From Pseudacidovorax sp. RU35E (GTDB taxonomy: Bacteria > Pseudomonadota > Gammaproteobacteria > Burkholderiales > Burkholderiaceae_C): a stretch of DNA of 64,000 bases. Below are positions 14,846-22,926 of the stretch, piece after piece. Position 1 is the first letter of the stretch. Every line of letters starts with the position of its first letter. The stretch spans positions 1-64,000 of the forward strand of contig NZ_FTMY01000018.1 of assembly GCF_900156165.1 (NCBI RefSeq), written 5' to 3'. Below the pieces are notes generated by a model, which worked only from the letters and a program-made list of their open reading frames with translations, did not search any database and was not told where the DNA came from. The position numbers and the translations under genes were made by a program.

Positions 14846-16425
14846 GATGCCCATCCCATGTCCAGCAGGCGATACGAGCGTTCGAGCGGGTCGAGGCTCA
14901 CGCCCGTCACGCGGCGACTCACTGCCACCTGCTGGCGCTGCCACACCACCGGGACCACCGGCAGTTGCGCCTGCAGGAGGCCGGCGATGCGGGCACGCAT
15001 GGCATCGCGCTGGGGCGAAGGCAGCGTGCCGGCGGCCAAGGCCTCCAGGGCCGTCGGCAGCTCGGCGTCCTGCCAGCCCATGGCGCCCCAGTCGCCACCC
15101 CGAGGACCGAAGTCCTGCATCAGCGTGCCCGTGGGATCGGGCACGCTCGCGTAGTTGCGTGCCGCGAGCCCCAGCTGCAGGCTGCCGTCGCGGTGGCCCA
15201 GCGGGATCTCGCCGGAATTGCCGATGGACACCTGCACCGCCACACCCAGCTGGCGCCATTGCTCCTGCAGGGCCGACGCGATGATGGGCAGTTCGGGTCG
15301 GTCGGGAAAGGTGCGCAGCGCCAGCCGCAGCGGTTCACCGCGCGCATCGCGCAGGCCATCCGGCCCGCGCTGCCAGCCGGCCTCGGCCAGCAGCCGCGCC
15401 GCGCGTGCAGGATCGTGCTGCAGCGGCGGCAGGCCGGGGTCGTGCCAGCCGCCCAGCGTGGGGGCGAAGAGCTGCGTGGCTGCCAGTTCGGGATCGCGCA
15501 GCACGGCGCGCGCGATGCCCACGCGGTCGATGGCCAGGCTCAGCGCCTGGCGCACGCGCACGTCGCGCAGCGCGGGCAGGCCGGCGTTGAGCTTGATCAT
15601 CACCGTGCGCGGCAGGGTCACCGACGCCAGGCTCACCTGCCGGCGAAGCCGCAGGCGCGCGATGCTGGCCGGATCGAGGCCGAAGGCCAGGTCGGCCTGG
15701 CCGCCCTCGGCCATCAGGGCCCGCGTCTCGGAACGACCCGCCGCCAGGTAGCGCACGCGGAGGATGGCGGGGCGCCGGCCGTCGTAGCCCTCGAAGCGTT
15801 CGGCTTCCACCAGTTGCGGTGGCGCGATCGAGGCGACGCGGTAGGGCCCGCTGCCCACGATGCGTCGCACGCTGTCCTGCGGGCCGAAGGACGAAGGCGC
15901 CAGGACCAGGGTGCTGCTGTGCGCCAGCAGCGAGGCCAGGCCGCCATGCGGACGTGCCAGGCGGATGCGCACGGTGCGATCGTCTTCCACCTCGATGGCG
16001 TCCACCGGCGCCAGGCTCAGCATCGCCGGCGGCGTACAGGCCAGCTTCAGGCAGCGCACCACGGCCGCGGCATCGACCGCGCTGCCGTCATGGAAGCGTG
16101 CCCGCGGCCGCAGCATGAAGCGCCAGGTGCGACCGTCGGCCGACACCGTCCAGCGCTCGGCCAGGCCGGGCAGCGGGGTGCCGTCGTCCTGCGCATCGGC
16201 CAGTGTCTCGGCGATCTGCAGCCGGGTGAACACGTGGCCGCTCTTGGCGGGTGCCAGGCCAGCGAGCTCCCACGGGCCCACGATCTGCAACGGCCGTTCG
16301 GGCTGGGCAGCGGTGGCCCGCGCCGTCCAGGCACTGGCCGCCAGCGCGGCGCCGGTCTGGAGCAGACGTCGGCGACGGACAGGGGCGGGGCCGGTGGTGG
16401 TGTCGAAAGAGGATGTGTCGGGCAA
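14842..16425 (-). CDS. Periplasmic solute-binding protein family 5 (peptide/nickel/chelate)
   Basis: About 527 residues. The N-terminus carries RRRRLLQTGAALAASAWTARATA, a Tat- or Sec-type export signal. The rest is a family 5 binding protein: GLAERWTVSADGRTWRFMLRPRARFHDGSAVDA near 80-110, VGSGPYRV near 190, and VRQALSLAIDR near 300. No ATG lies between the TonB stop and the signal peptide; TTG 16425 is my best start, but this is uncertain. The product would pass the chelate released in the periplasm to the permeases. Homologues bind dipeptides, nickel or metallophores, and the TonB partner favours the last. Confidence 0.8.
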   Translation of the reverse strand: MPDTSSFDTTTGPAPVRRRRLLQTGAALAASAWTARATAAQPERPLQIVGPWELAGLAPAKSGHVFTRLQIAETLADAQDDGTPLPGLAERWTVSADGRTWRFMLRPRARFHDGSAVDAAAVVRCLKLACTPPAMLSLAPVDAIEVEDDRTVRIRLARPHGGLASLLAHSSTLVLAPSSFGPQDSVRRIVGSGPYRVASIAPPQLVEAERFEGYDGRRPAILRVRYLAAGRSETRALMAEGGQADLAFGLDPASIARLRLRRQVSLASVTLPRTVMIKLNAGLPALRDVRVRQALSLAIDRVGIARAVLRDPELAATQLFAPTLGGWHDPGLPPLQHDPARAARLLAEAGWQRGPDGLRDARGEPLRLALRTFPDRPELPIIASALQEQWRQLGVAVQVSIGNSGEIPLGHRDGSLQLGLAARNYASVPDPTGTLMQDFGPRGGDWGAMGWQDAELPTALEALAAGTLPSPQRDAMRARIAGLLQAQLPVVPVVWQRQQVAVSRRVTGVSLDPLERSYRLLDMGWAS

Positions 16426-16511
16426 AAGGAGGATTCCGTTCTCGTTGATGCGTGCCGCATGGCCATGCGGGCCACCCGCCTCGGCGCGGCTGCGGGTGGC
16501 CTTGGCAGTGG

Positions 16512-18698
16512 TCAGAACTTGGCCTGCAGCCCGACGGTGACCGAACGCGCCGCGCCCGGCGTCACCCACACGCGGCTGTACGAGCTGCTGTAGTAGGTGC
16601 TGTCGAACAGGTTGTCCACGTCCAGCGTCAGGCGCAGGCGCGGGTTGAGGCGCCAGTAGGCAACCAGCTTGGCGGTGGTGTAGCTCGGCAGCTCGAATGC
16701 CGGTGCGCCGGCATTGGCCTCGGCCTGGGTGCGCGCCTGGCCCAGCCGGCGGCCGACATGGGTCAGCCCGCCGCCGATGCCATAGCGCTGCCCATTGGCC
16801 AAGGCGTCCTCGTAGACCGCCAGCACACTGCCGTTGACCTTGGGCACGTTGAGCAGGCGGCCACCCACCTCCAGCGTGTTGTCGCGCGTGACTTCCACAT
16901 CGCTCAGCACCAGGCTGGCATTGAGGCGCCAGTGGCGGCTCACCTGGCCGGTGAAGTCGAACTCGAAGCCGCGGCTGCGGATCTCGCCCGCCGCCACCGA
17001 GAAGCCGGTGTTCACCGGATCATTGGTCAGCACATTGCGCTTGCGGATGTCGAACAGCGCGGCCGTGGCGCCCATGCGCCGATCTTCGCTTTCCCACTTG
17101 ACGCCCAACTCGGCGGCGCGGCCGGTCTCGGGCGCGAAGGCGCGCGAGACCACGTCGGTGCCGGTGTTGGGCCGGAAGGAGCGGCCGGCGTTGGCATAGA
17201 CCGTCCATTGCGGCGAGGGCAGCCAGGCGAGTCCGATGCGCGGCGACGTCGCACTGGGCGTCTGGTCGGTCGTCAGCCCGGTGCGGCGGTTGAGCAGCGA
17301 CTGGTCGTAACGGTCGGCACGCAGGCCGGCCACCAGGCGCCACTCGGGCGCAAGGCGGATTGCGTCCTGTACGTAGAAGGCGGTGTTGCGCTGGTGCTCC
17401 AGCGTGTCGGTGTTGGCCGTGGGCACGGGCGGCACCTGCCCGTACACCGGCGCGAAGATGTTGATGGCGTAGGGCCGCGCGGTGCTCGGGTTGACGCGCA
17501 GCATCAGGGTGTCCATGTCGAAGCGGTAGCGCTCCAGGCCCAGCAGCAGTTCGTGCTCCACCGCGCCCGTGCGCACTGTGCCCTGCAGCTCGGCCTGCAG
17601 GGCGATGTCGCTGGAGTCGTAGTCGCGAAAGCGCCGCTGGCGTGTCAGCGTGCCATCGCTGCGCAGGGCCGTGGGCTCCGTCGAGAAACCCTCGATGCCT
17701 GTGCTGCGGTACGACAGGCCGACCCGGCTGCACCAGTCCGCACTCCATTCGTGGGTCAGCATCAGCTGGTGGGTGCTGTTGCGCACGGTCACGTCGCCGT
17801 CGGCCGGCTCGCCCAGGAAGCGGTTGCGCGGAATGACGCCCAGCCGGTTGTCGACCGCCACTACGCCACGGTCCAGCGGCGTGCGGTGGCGCAGGTACTC
17901 GCCCACGTACTCCAGCACCGTGTCGCGGCCCAGCTTCCAGGTAAAGGCGGGCGCCAGCACCTCGCGGCGGGCCTGCACGAAGTCGCGGAAGCTGTCGCGG
18001 TCCTCCACCGCCACGTTCAGGCGGTAGGCAAAGCGGTCATTCACAGGCCCGGTGCTGTCGAAGGCGCCGCGGCGCAGGCCATCGGTGCCCACATAGCCTT
18101 CGACCGCATGGGCCGGCTTCCACAGCGGCCGCTTCGACACGATGTTGAGCGTGCCGCCGGGCTCGCTGCTGCCGTAGAGCGCTGCCGCCGTGCCCTTGAG
18201 GAACTCGATGCGCTCCACCCCGGCCAGGTCGCGCGGCGCATTGAAGCCCCGGTTGGACGAGAAGCCGTTGAGCAGCGTCGCCATGCCCGTGTTCTCGTTG
18301 CCGGGCAGACCGCGTATGGCGATGTTGTCCCACAGGCCGCCGAAGTTGTTCTGGCGCGAGACGCCGCCCACGTAGTCGAGCACGTCGTCGAGCTTGGTGG
18401 CGCCCAGATCGTCGATGGCCTGGCGGGTGACGATGCGCACCGACTGCGGCAGCTCGCGCAACGGCAGCTCGGTCTTGGCGCCCGAAGCTTCGTCGGCATG
18501 GTAGGCGCCGGACTCGGTGCGGCCGACCACCTCGACCGCGTCGAGTCCGCCCACGGCGGGGCTGGCGGAGACCTGGGCATGCGCCGCGCCCAGGCCCAGT
18601 AGGGCCAGGGCGGCCACGGCCGGCTGCAAAGCGCGCGACGGCAAGACGGGGGAAACGGGCGCGCGACGGGCGGCGGGGAGAGGAAAGTGCGAATGCAT
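16512..18698 (-). CDS. TonB-dependent siderophore/metallophore receptor
   Basis: A 728-residue outer-membrane receptor. A signal peptide ends at A-H-A-Q near 42, then a TonB-box-like AVEVVG, then the plug domain with RELPQSVRIVTRQAIDDLG, GNENTGMATLLNG and VERIEFLKGTAAALYG, the TonB-siderophore class signature. The C-terminal 22-strand barrel ends in Phe (VGLQAKF), as required for barrel assembly. ATG 18698 is chosen by the signal peptide. It takes a chelated metal across the outer membrane using TonB energy and hands it to the binding protein encoded 86 bp downstream. No siderophore synthesis genes are near, so it probably scavenges an exogenous chelate. Confidence 0.92.
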   Translation of the reverse strand: MHSHFPLPAARRAPVSPVLPSRALQPAVAALALLGLGAAHAQVSASPAVGGLDAVEVVGRTESGAYHADEASGAKTELPLRELPQSVRIVTRQAIDDLGATKLDDVLDYVGGVSRQNNFGGLWDNIAIRGLPGNENTGMATLLNGFSSNRGFNAPRDLAGVERIEFLKGTAAALYGSSEPGGTLNIVSKRPLWKPAHAVEGYVGTDGLRRGAFDSTGPVNDRFAYRLNVAVEDRDSFRDFVQARREVLAPAFTWKLGRDTVLEYVGEYLRHRTPLDRGVVAVDNRLGVIPRNRFLGEPADGDVTVRNSTHQLMLTHEWSADWCSRVGLSYRSTGIEGFSTEPTALRSDGTLTRQRRFRDYDSSDIALQAELQGTVRTGAVEHELLLGLERYRFDMDTLMLRVNPSTARPYAINIFAPVYGQVPPVPTANTDTLEHQRNTAFYVQDAIRLAPEWRLVAGLRADRYDQSLLNRRTGLTTDQTPSATSPRIGLAWLPSPQWTVYANAGRSFRPNTGTDVVSRAFAPETGRAAELGVKWESEDRRMGATAALFDIRKRNVLTNDPVNTGFSVAAGEIRSRGFEFDFTGQVSRHWRLNASLVLSDVEVTRDNTLEVGGRLLNVPKVNGSVLAVYEDALANGQRYGIGGGLTHVGRRLGQARTQAEANAGAPAFELPSYTTAKLVAYWRLNPRLRLTLDVDNLFDSTYYSSSYSRVWVTPGAARSVTVGLQAKF

Positions 18699-18875
18699 GG
18701 AGAAAGACAAAAGCGGCAGGGTCGCGGCCGACGCACTGCGGGGCGACGGCGCGCAACCTGGCATCGACCAGGGCAGCCGAACGAAGGGGCGAAGAGAAAG
18801 AGGCGCCAGAACGACCCGACTCCGCGGCGCCGGCCGGTGGCCGGGCAGCGAGCGGGCAATGGCGCCGAAAAGTGA

Positions 18876-19229
18876 TCAGCCCCGCACGGGTGGATCGCGT
18901 GCGCCGTAACGCCAGGCGTTCGGCGCTGGCCTGGGCGTGTGAAGGCGCAGCAGCGGCTGCGCCATACCGAGAACGGCCACGCCCAGGAGGGCCGGAGGCG
19001 GCCAGATCGCACTCGCCAGTTGCGCCCCGAGATGGCACCAGACACAGACGGCGTCGGTCCTGGACTCGCCGGGTTCATCGGCATCGCCCAGGTCGGCGGC
19101 CGAGGACAGCGCGGCACCGGCCTCCCGCAGATGCACGCCCTCATGCAGCCAATGGCCCATGGCCGTGTTGAACAACACGGCGATCAGCAGAAGGCGTAGA
19201 ACGGCAAGCAGGCGCATGGCTGCCGCCAT
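18876..19229 (-). CDS. DUF2946 family protein
   Basis: A 117-residue protein with an N-terminal hydrophobic segment (RLLAVLRLLLIAVLFNTAMG) followed by HWLHEGVH and, ~35 residues later, CVWCHLGAQLA, then a second hydrophobic stretch. The His pair, the C-x-x-C-H motif and the placement fit DUF2946, a family commonly encoded beside TonB receptors for copper, zinc or other metals. It may bind a metal in the periplasm or signal its level. The start may be ATG 19229 or 19217. It is first in the minus-strand metal-uptake cluster, 177 bp before the TonB gene, directly behind an inverted repeat. Confidence 0.7.
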   Translation of the reverse strand: MAAAMRLLAVLRLLLIAVLFNTAMGHWLHEGVHLREAGAALSSAADLGDADEPGESRTDAVCVWCHLGAQLASAIWPPPALLGVAVLGMAQPLLRLHTPRPAPNAWRYGARDPPVRG

Positions 19230-19233
19230 TCTA

Positions 19234-19251
19234 TTGAGAATGCAGTCTCAA
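19234..19251. promoter_or_regulatory. Candidate metal-responsive operator
   Basis: TTGAGA-ATGCAG-TCTCAA is a perfect 6-bp inverted repeat just upstream of the DUF2946 start. The core GAGAATG...TCTCA resembles a Fur-type box of betaproteobacteria with one extra central base. A Fur or Zur-like repressor site for the uptake operon is a reasonable reading. Confidence 0.4.
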
Positions 19252-19580
19252 AAAAAGGCTTCTTGTTCGATCGCTTTCGGCCCTGCCCTCCGCGTCGCCA
19301 AGCGCCCCAGACACGGACGTAGCGCACCAGCAGCGCTACTCTTTCTGGCCCGCGCGGCTGCACCATGGGGACCGGAACCGGCACATCGGAGCGCAGCGGT
19401 CACAGGAACGCGCCGCCGACAGGTGCTTCGCCCAGCGAGACTTGGCTCTCGAGCGGACAGTGCCATCCGTGCCAACGCCACCCGCGCTGTGCCATAACTG
19501 TGCCGTGAACAGGCTGTTTTCGGGGTGGGCAAGCGCTGCAAGTCATTGATTTCACTGACTTTCAGCTACCCCGAATTCGC
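19252..19580. other. Gene-free stretch upstream of the tRNA scar
   Basis: No credible coding sequence. It holds the upstream region of the metal-uptake cluster and ends abruptly at the tRNA-Lys fragment. The 5' half of a tRNA is absent. Confidence 0.5.
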
Positions 19581-19625
19581 CTCTTAATCCGTAGGTCGAG
19601 TGTTCGAGTCACTCAGGGCCCACCA
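19581..19625 (+). other. 3' fragment of tRNA-Lys(CTT): candidate attachment site
   Basis: Forty-five bases match the 3' part of a tRNA-Lys with anticodon CTT. They cover the anticodon loop (CTCTTAA) and 3' stem (TCCGT), the variable loop, the T arm (GAGTG-TTCGAGT-CACTC), the acceptor strand AGGGCCC and the encoded ACCA end. The 5' half (GGGCCCT acceptor, D arm) is missing: the preceding bases cannot form it. Such a cut at the anticodon loop is typical of the duplicated site left by tyrosine-recombinase islands. The normal tRNA terminator follows directly. Confidence 0.75.
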
Positions 19626-19638
19626 AACAAAACGAATC

Positions 19639-19673
19639 AAGCACCTGCAGCCTTTGGCTCCAGGTGCTTTTTT
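19639..19673 (+). terminator. Rho-independent terminator behind the tRNA fragment
   Basis: AAGCACCTG pairs with CAGGTGCTT around a 13-base loop, followed by six T residues. This is probably the original terminator of the tRNA-Lys gene, which places native chromosome to the right of the scar. Confidence 0.85.
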
Positions 19674-19989
19674 CTTGCCTGTGCCACGGCGCATTCGCGT
19701 GCCGGCCTGAATGAGCGCACCGCGCCAACCACGCACCGGCCACCGTGCAGGCCAGGGCTTCGGCCGGCAGCCCCGGCCGGCAGGCAGACGTGCGCAGCCG
19801 TGGTGCATCGAATGGGCCCGCTCGCGTCCGCGCAGGCCCCGCCAGTGACGCACGGACATCTTCCCCGCCCCCAGCGTTGCAGCCATCAGCACTCGTAGAT
19901 GGGCAGGCTTCCTGCTTCGAAAGCACTGGCGGACGCGCCCTCTTCCAGGGCACGGCCGACCATGCCAACAACAACAGGGAATACTCACC
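19674..19989. other. Gene-free stretch
   Basis: No supported gene between the tRNA terminator and the crotonase gene; only short overlapping reading frames without SD sites. It presumably contains the crotonase promoter. Confidence 0.45.
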
Positions 19990-20739
19990 ATGACCGTGGA
20001 CGTCGCAACGCCCGACACCCCCCTTCTCACCTATGCGGGTGGCATCGCCACCATCCGACTGAACCGCCCGGCCAGCAGCAACTGGGTTCGCGGAGAAGAC
20101 CTGCGATGGATGCTGAGCACCTTGCTCGCGCTCGACGCCGATCCGGCCGTGCGCGTGGTGGTGCTGACTGCCAACACGGGCGGCCAGGGACGGCCGGTGT
20201 TCTGTGGCGGATACGAGATCACACAGCCGGGCGCCGAGGACCAAGAGGCGCTCTTCGCGTCGCTCAGCACGGCACTCACGCAGATGCGACCCATCACGCT
20301 GTGCGCGCTGACGGGCGCGGTGTATGGACCCGCACTGGACTTGGTGCTTGCCTGCGACATCCGCGTGGCGGTCAGCGGCACGACCCTGCATCTGCCCCTG
20401 GAGATGAGTCCGCTGCACAGCCGCTCCTTCCAGGCCCGGCTCGTCCAGCATCTGGGCATCGATGGCACCCGTCGCGCGCTGCTGTCCGGGCGGGCCATCA
20501 CGGTCGAGGAGCTGAGCCTGCGGGGTGTGTTCGAAGGTGTCGTCCGTCCGGATGCCTTCGATGGGTATGTGGGCGTGCTGGCCCGCCAGATCGCAGCACA
20601 GGACCCCGCGGTGGTCCAGCACGTCAAACGCACGCTGGAAACCGTCGTCCAAGGCTGCTCGTCAGCAGCAGGAGCGCCTCGGTCGATCCGTTCGGGCTGC
20701 GGCGCACTCTCCTCGCGGCCGCCCATGCCGCCATCTTGA
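19990..20739 (+). CDS. Enoyl-CoA hydratase/isomerase (crotonase) family protein
   Basis: A 249-residue crotonase-fold protein. The first oxyanion-hole segment reads VFCGGYEITQ where active hydratases have FCAGADL-like sequences, and the second is LTGAVYGPALDLVLACDIRVA. The N-terminal IATIRLNRPASSN strand is normal. The acid residues used by hydratases at the second site (Glu in G-x-x-x-E or P-E) appear in MSPLHSRSF only poorly, so the reaction is uncertain; it may be a hydrolase, isomerase or other CoA enzyme. The last ~25 residues (Ser/Gly/Arg-rich) look unlike the family helix, suggesting an altered C-terminus. It stands alone between the tRNA scar and the IS element. Confidence 0.7.
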   Translation: MTVDVATPDTPLLTYAGGIATIRLNRPASSNWVRGEDLRWMLSTLLALDADPAVRVVVLTANTGGQGRPVFCGGYEITQPGAEDQEALFASLSTALTQMRPITLCALTGAVYGPALDLVLACDIRVAVSGTTLHLPLEMSPLHSRSFQARLVQHLGIDGTRRALLSGRAITVEELSLRGVFEGVVRPDAFDGYVGVLARQIAAQDPAVVQHVKRTLETVVQGCSSAAGAPRSIRSGCGALSSRPPMPPS

Positions 20740-20774
20740 CCCGCAGGACGAGCGCGGTATCGGAATGCACACGT

Positions 20775-20803
20775 GGTCCTTGCCGCGTGCGGCAAGGACC
20801 TTT
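20775..20803 (+). terminator. Hairpin behind the crotonase gene
   Basis: Twelve-base arms GGTCCTTGCCGC and GCGGCAAGGACC separated by GT, followed by TTT. The stem is strong and perfect but the T run is short. It ends the crotonase transcript most probably; the rest of 20740-21037 shows no gene. Confidence 0.6.
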
Positions 20804-21037
20804 GCGCGGCCATTCACCACAAATGGCGCCAGTGAGGCCTGACTTGGAGCAGATCATTCAGTCCAGATCGGGGCAATTTCGCTGGAAAACACGCCTGATG
20901 CGTGACCTAGTCCGCTCCTCCCTTCATTTCGTCTGCAGATATTGCACATTTTGACCAGACGTGCGAAATCTTCCTGATTACCCTCGGAACGTGGTTAAGG
21001 GACGCATCTCCGTCCTCACCCCTTTTGTTTCCGCTTT

Positions 21038-21187
21038 ATGGCGCCTGAACAATTGCTGATCATCGGCTTGGGGACTGTTCTTGGCCTCATCCTCTTCTTC
21101 GTCAGTGTCGAGGCCACGCCTACCCGTATGCTGGTCATATTCCTCCTGAGCGTGGCAATTTCGCTTGCGCTTTATCACTTTATGTAA
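21038..21187 (+). CDS. Small two-helix membrane protein
   Basis: A 49-residue ORF reading MAPEQLLIIGLGTVLGLILF, then FVSVEATPTR, then MLVIFLLSVAISLALYHFM. It has two hydrophobic helices joined by a short polar loop, the shape of a small inner-membrane protein or holin-like peptide. No SD is visible upstream and the region is AT-richer. I recognise no family. The case rests on the clean membrane pattern, which random high-GC DNA rarely gives. Confidence 0.4.
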   Translation: MAPEQLLIIGLGTVLGLILFFVSVEATPTRMLVIFLLSVAISLALYHFM

Positions 21188-21290
21188 TTTTTGACATTTC
21201 TGAGATTTCACACAGGAAGTCAAGGCTACGTCCGACACACAGGCCGTTGAAAAATCAGAGCAAATTTCTTTCAATCGTGGTGTTGACGAA

Positions 21291-21641
21291 ATGTCACAGC
21301 ACCATGAGCAGGAATTCAAACGCATGAGTCCGCAATACCCGGAAAGCGCAATCAAAGCGCTGGCGCAATCCCATGAAGAACTGTCCGAGTTGCTGGAGGT
21401 TCAGGAGCAGGAAATCGCGGTCCTGCGCGAATTGACCGTCCGCCTTTTGCAGGCCCTCCATACGCGGCAGATCGTTTCCATTGAAGAGATCGCCGATGCA
21501 GCAGAGATGGGCGCGGCGTCCGATGTCGACGACCCGCACGCCCGACGACACGCGATGCTGCCGGCGGTGCTGCGCCTGCTGCGCCAGGCTGGGGACGAAC
21601 TCGACGCGGGCCAGCACCCCAGCGGCACAAGTGCGGCCTAG
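21291..21641 (+). CDS. Hypothetical coiled-coil protein; stop codon overlaps an IS target site
   Basis: A 116-residue protein, probably starting at ATG 21291 or at the internal ATG 21324. Residues ~20-55 are a heptad-like helix (HEELSELLEVQEQEIAVLRELTVRLLQ), likely to dimerise. The rest is helical and acidic. The stop TAG lies inside the CTAG target duplicated by the IS5-family element, so the insertion restored the stop and left the coding region unbroken. No function recognised. Confidence 0.5.
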   Translation: MSQHHEQEFKRMSPQYPESAIKALAQSHEELSELLEVQEQEIAVLRELTVRLLQALHTRQIVSIEEIADAAEMGAASDVDDPHARRHAMLPAVLRLLRQAGDELDAGQHPSGTSAA

Positions 21642-22847
21642 GGATGCTCTTCACCAATCGTTAAATAGCCTGCTGATGGGGTTGGAAGGGCGGTTGCATC
21701 CGGTGACGACGCCGTTGTGCGTCGGCCAGGCCAGCAATGGTGCGCGAGGTGGGTTTGAGAAGGCGCCCAAGTCGCCCATTTCGCTGTTCACACGGCCCTC
21801 ACGCGGCCGCCGGGCGCACCTCGGCCACCACCGCTGCCCTGACCATCCACAGATTGCTCAGCGCAAACAGCACCTTCAACTGCGCCGTGTTCTTCGCCAG
21901 CCCGCGGTAGCGCACCTTCACATGTCCGAACTGGCGCTTGATCACCCGAAACGGGTGCTTGACCTTTGCGCGCACGCTCGCCTTCATTCGCTCGATCCTC
22001 CCGGTCAGCGCATCAACCGCGTTGGTTGCTGGCTCCAGAACTCGGCGCAGTCCCGGGCGCATCGCCACATGCCAGCGCACATGCGCCTTCGCGTCCGGGC
22101 GCTTGTTCACACCCTGGTAGCCCGCATCGCCGAAGGCGAACTCCTCCTGCCCGTGCAGCAGGCTGTTGCCCTCGACCACGTCGTTGACGTTGCCGGCTGT
22201 GCCCCGCACCGTATGCACCAGCCCCGAGTCGGCATCCACGCCGATGTGGGCCTTCATGCCGAAGTGCCACTGGTTGCCCTTCTTGCTCTGGTGCATCTCG
22301 GGGTCTCGCTTGCCATCCTTGTTCTTGGTCGAACTAGGCGCAGCGATGAGCGTGGCATCCACCACCGTGCCAGCTTTGAGCATCAGCCCCTGCCCGGTGA
22401 GCAGTTCGTTCACGCGAGCCAGTATCTGATCGGCCAGTTTGTGCTGTTCTAGCAGCCGGCGAAAACGCAGGATGCTCGAATCGCTGGGCAGTGCGTCGCC
22501 CCAGTTAGACAGGCCCGCGAAGTCGCGAAAGACCGGCACATCGTGCAGCGCCTCTTCCATCGCCGGGTCCGACAGGTTGAACCACTGCTGCATGAAATGG
22601 ATGCGCAGCAGCGTCTCCACCGCAAAGGGTTGCTGGCCGCGGCGGCCACTTTCGGGCGCGAAGCGCGCGATAAGCGCCACCAGATCGCGCCAGGGCACCA
22701 CCCGGTCCATCGCATCGAGGAACTCGCGTTTGCGCGTGCGCTTGGTCGACAGCGGCAGCCCCAGGCTTGTTTGTTTCATAGTCCTCATGCTCGGCCTTCA
22801 CGCCGCCGCAGGCAAGCACATGAGCGGGCTATTCGTGAAGAGCATCC
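21642..22847 (-). mobile_element. Complete IS5-family insertion sequence
   Basis: A 1,206-bp element. Terminal inverted repeats begin GGATGCTCTTCAC at both ends (13 perfect bases, then one mismatch and AAT). CTAG flanks both ends (21638-21641 and 22848-22851) as a 4-bp target duplication, the usual CTAG/YTAR target of the IS5 group. It carries one intact transposase on the minus strand and so looks recently inserted and mobile. Confidence 0.92.
21799..22788 (-). CDS. IS5-family transposase
   Basis: 329 residues with the DDE catalytic core: AGTVVDATLIAAPSSTKN supplies the first Asp, FGDAGYQGVNKRPDA the second, and the ERMKASVRAKVKHPFRVIKRQFG segment the Glu (Y-R-E-like region ending in GHVKVRYRGLAKN). 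The N-terminal part PFAVETLLRIHFMQQWFNLSDPAMEEALHDV is the DUF772-type domain of IS5 transposases. No frameshift or stop interrupts it. Confidence 0.95.
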   Translation of the reverse strand: MRTMKQTSLGLPLSTKRTRKREFLDAMDRVVPWRDLVALIARFAPESGRRGQQPFAVETLLRIHFMQQWFNLSDPAMEEALHDVPVFRDFAGLSNWGDALPSDSSILRFRRLLEQHKLADQILARVNELLTGQGLMLKAGTVVDATLIAAPSSTKNKDGKRDPEMHQSKKGNQWHFGMKAHIGVDADSGLVHTVRGTAGNVNDVVEGNSLLHGQEEFAFGDAGYQGVNKRPDAKAHVRWHVAMRPGLRRVLEPATNAVDALTGRIERMKASVRAKVKHPFRVIKRQFGHVKVRYRGLAKNTAQLKVLFALSNLWMVRAAVVAEVRPAAA

Positions 22848-22926
22848 CTAGAGCCATCAGCCGCGGCGCAACGCTTTCAAGCCCGAAGCCGGGCGCCTCG
22901 GCAGTCAGGCCGGAGCAACCGGCGAA

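Noticed and set aside
16452-18602. A 716-codon plus-strand frame opposite the TonB receptor
   Set aside because: No domain pattern; mirror of a clear receptor gene.
19560-19625. A complete tRNA gene
   Set aside because: Only the 3' half is present; no D arm or 5' acceptor strand can be formed from the preceding bases.
20978-21355. Minus-strand frame of 125 codons
   Set aside because: Lies opposite the small membrane ORF and the start of the coiled-coil gene; composition (Cys, Lys, Asp-rich) is that of an antisense frame and there is no SD.
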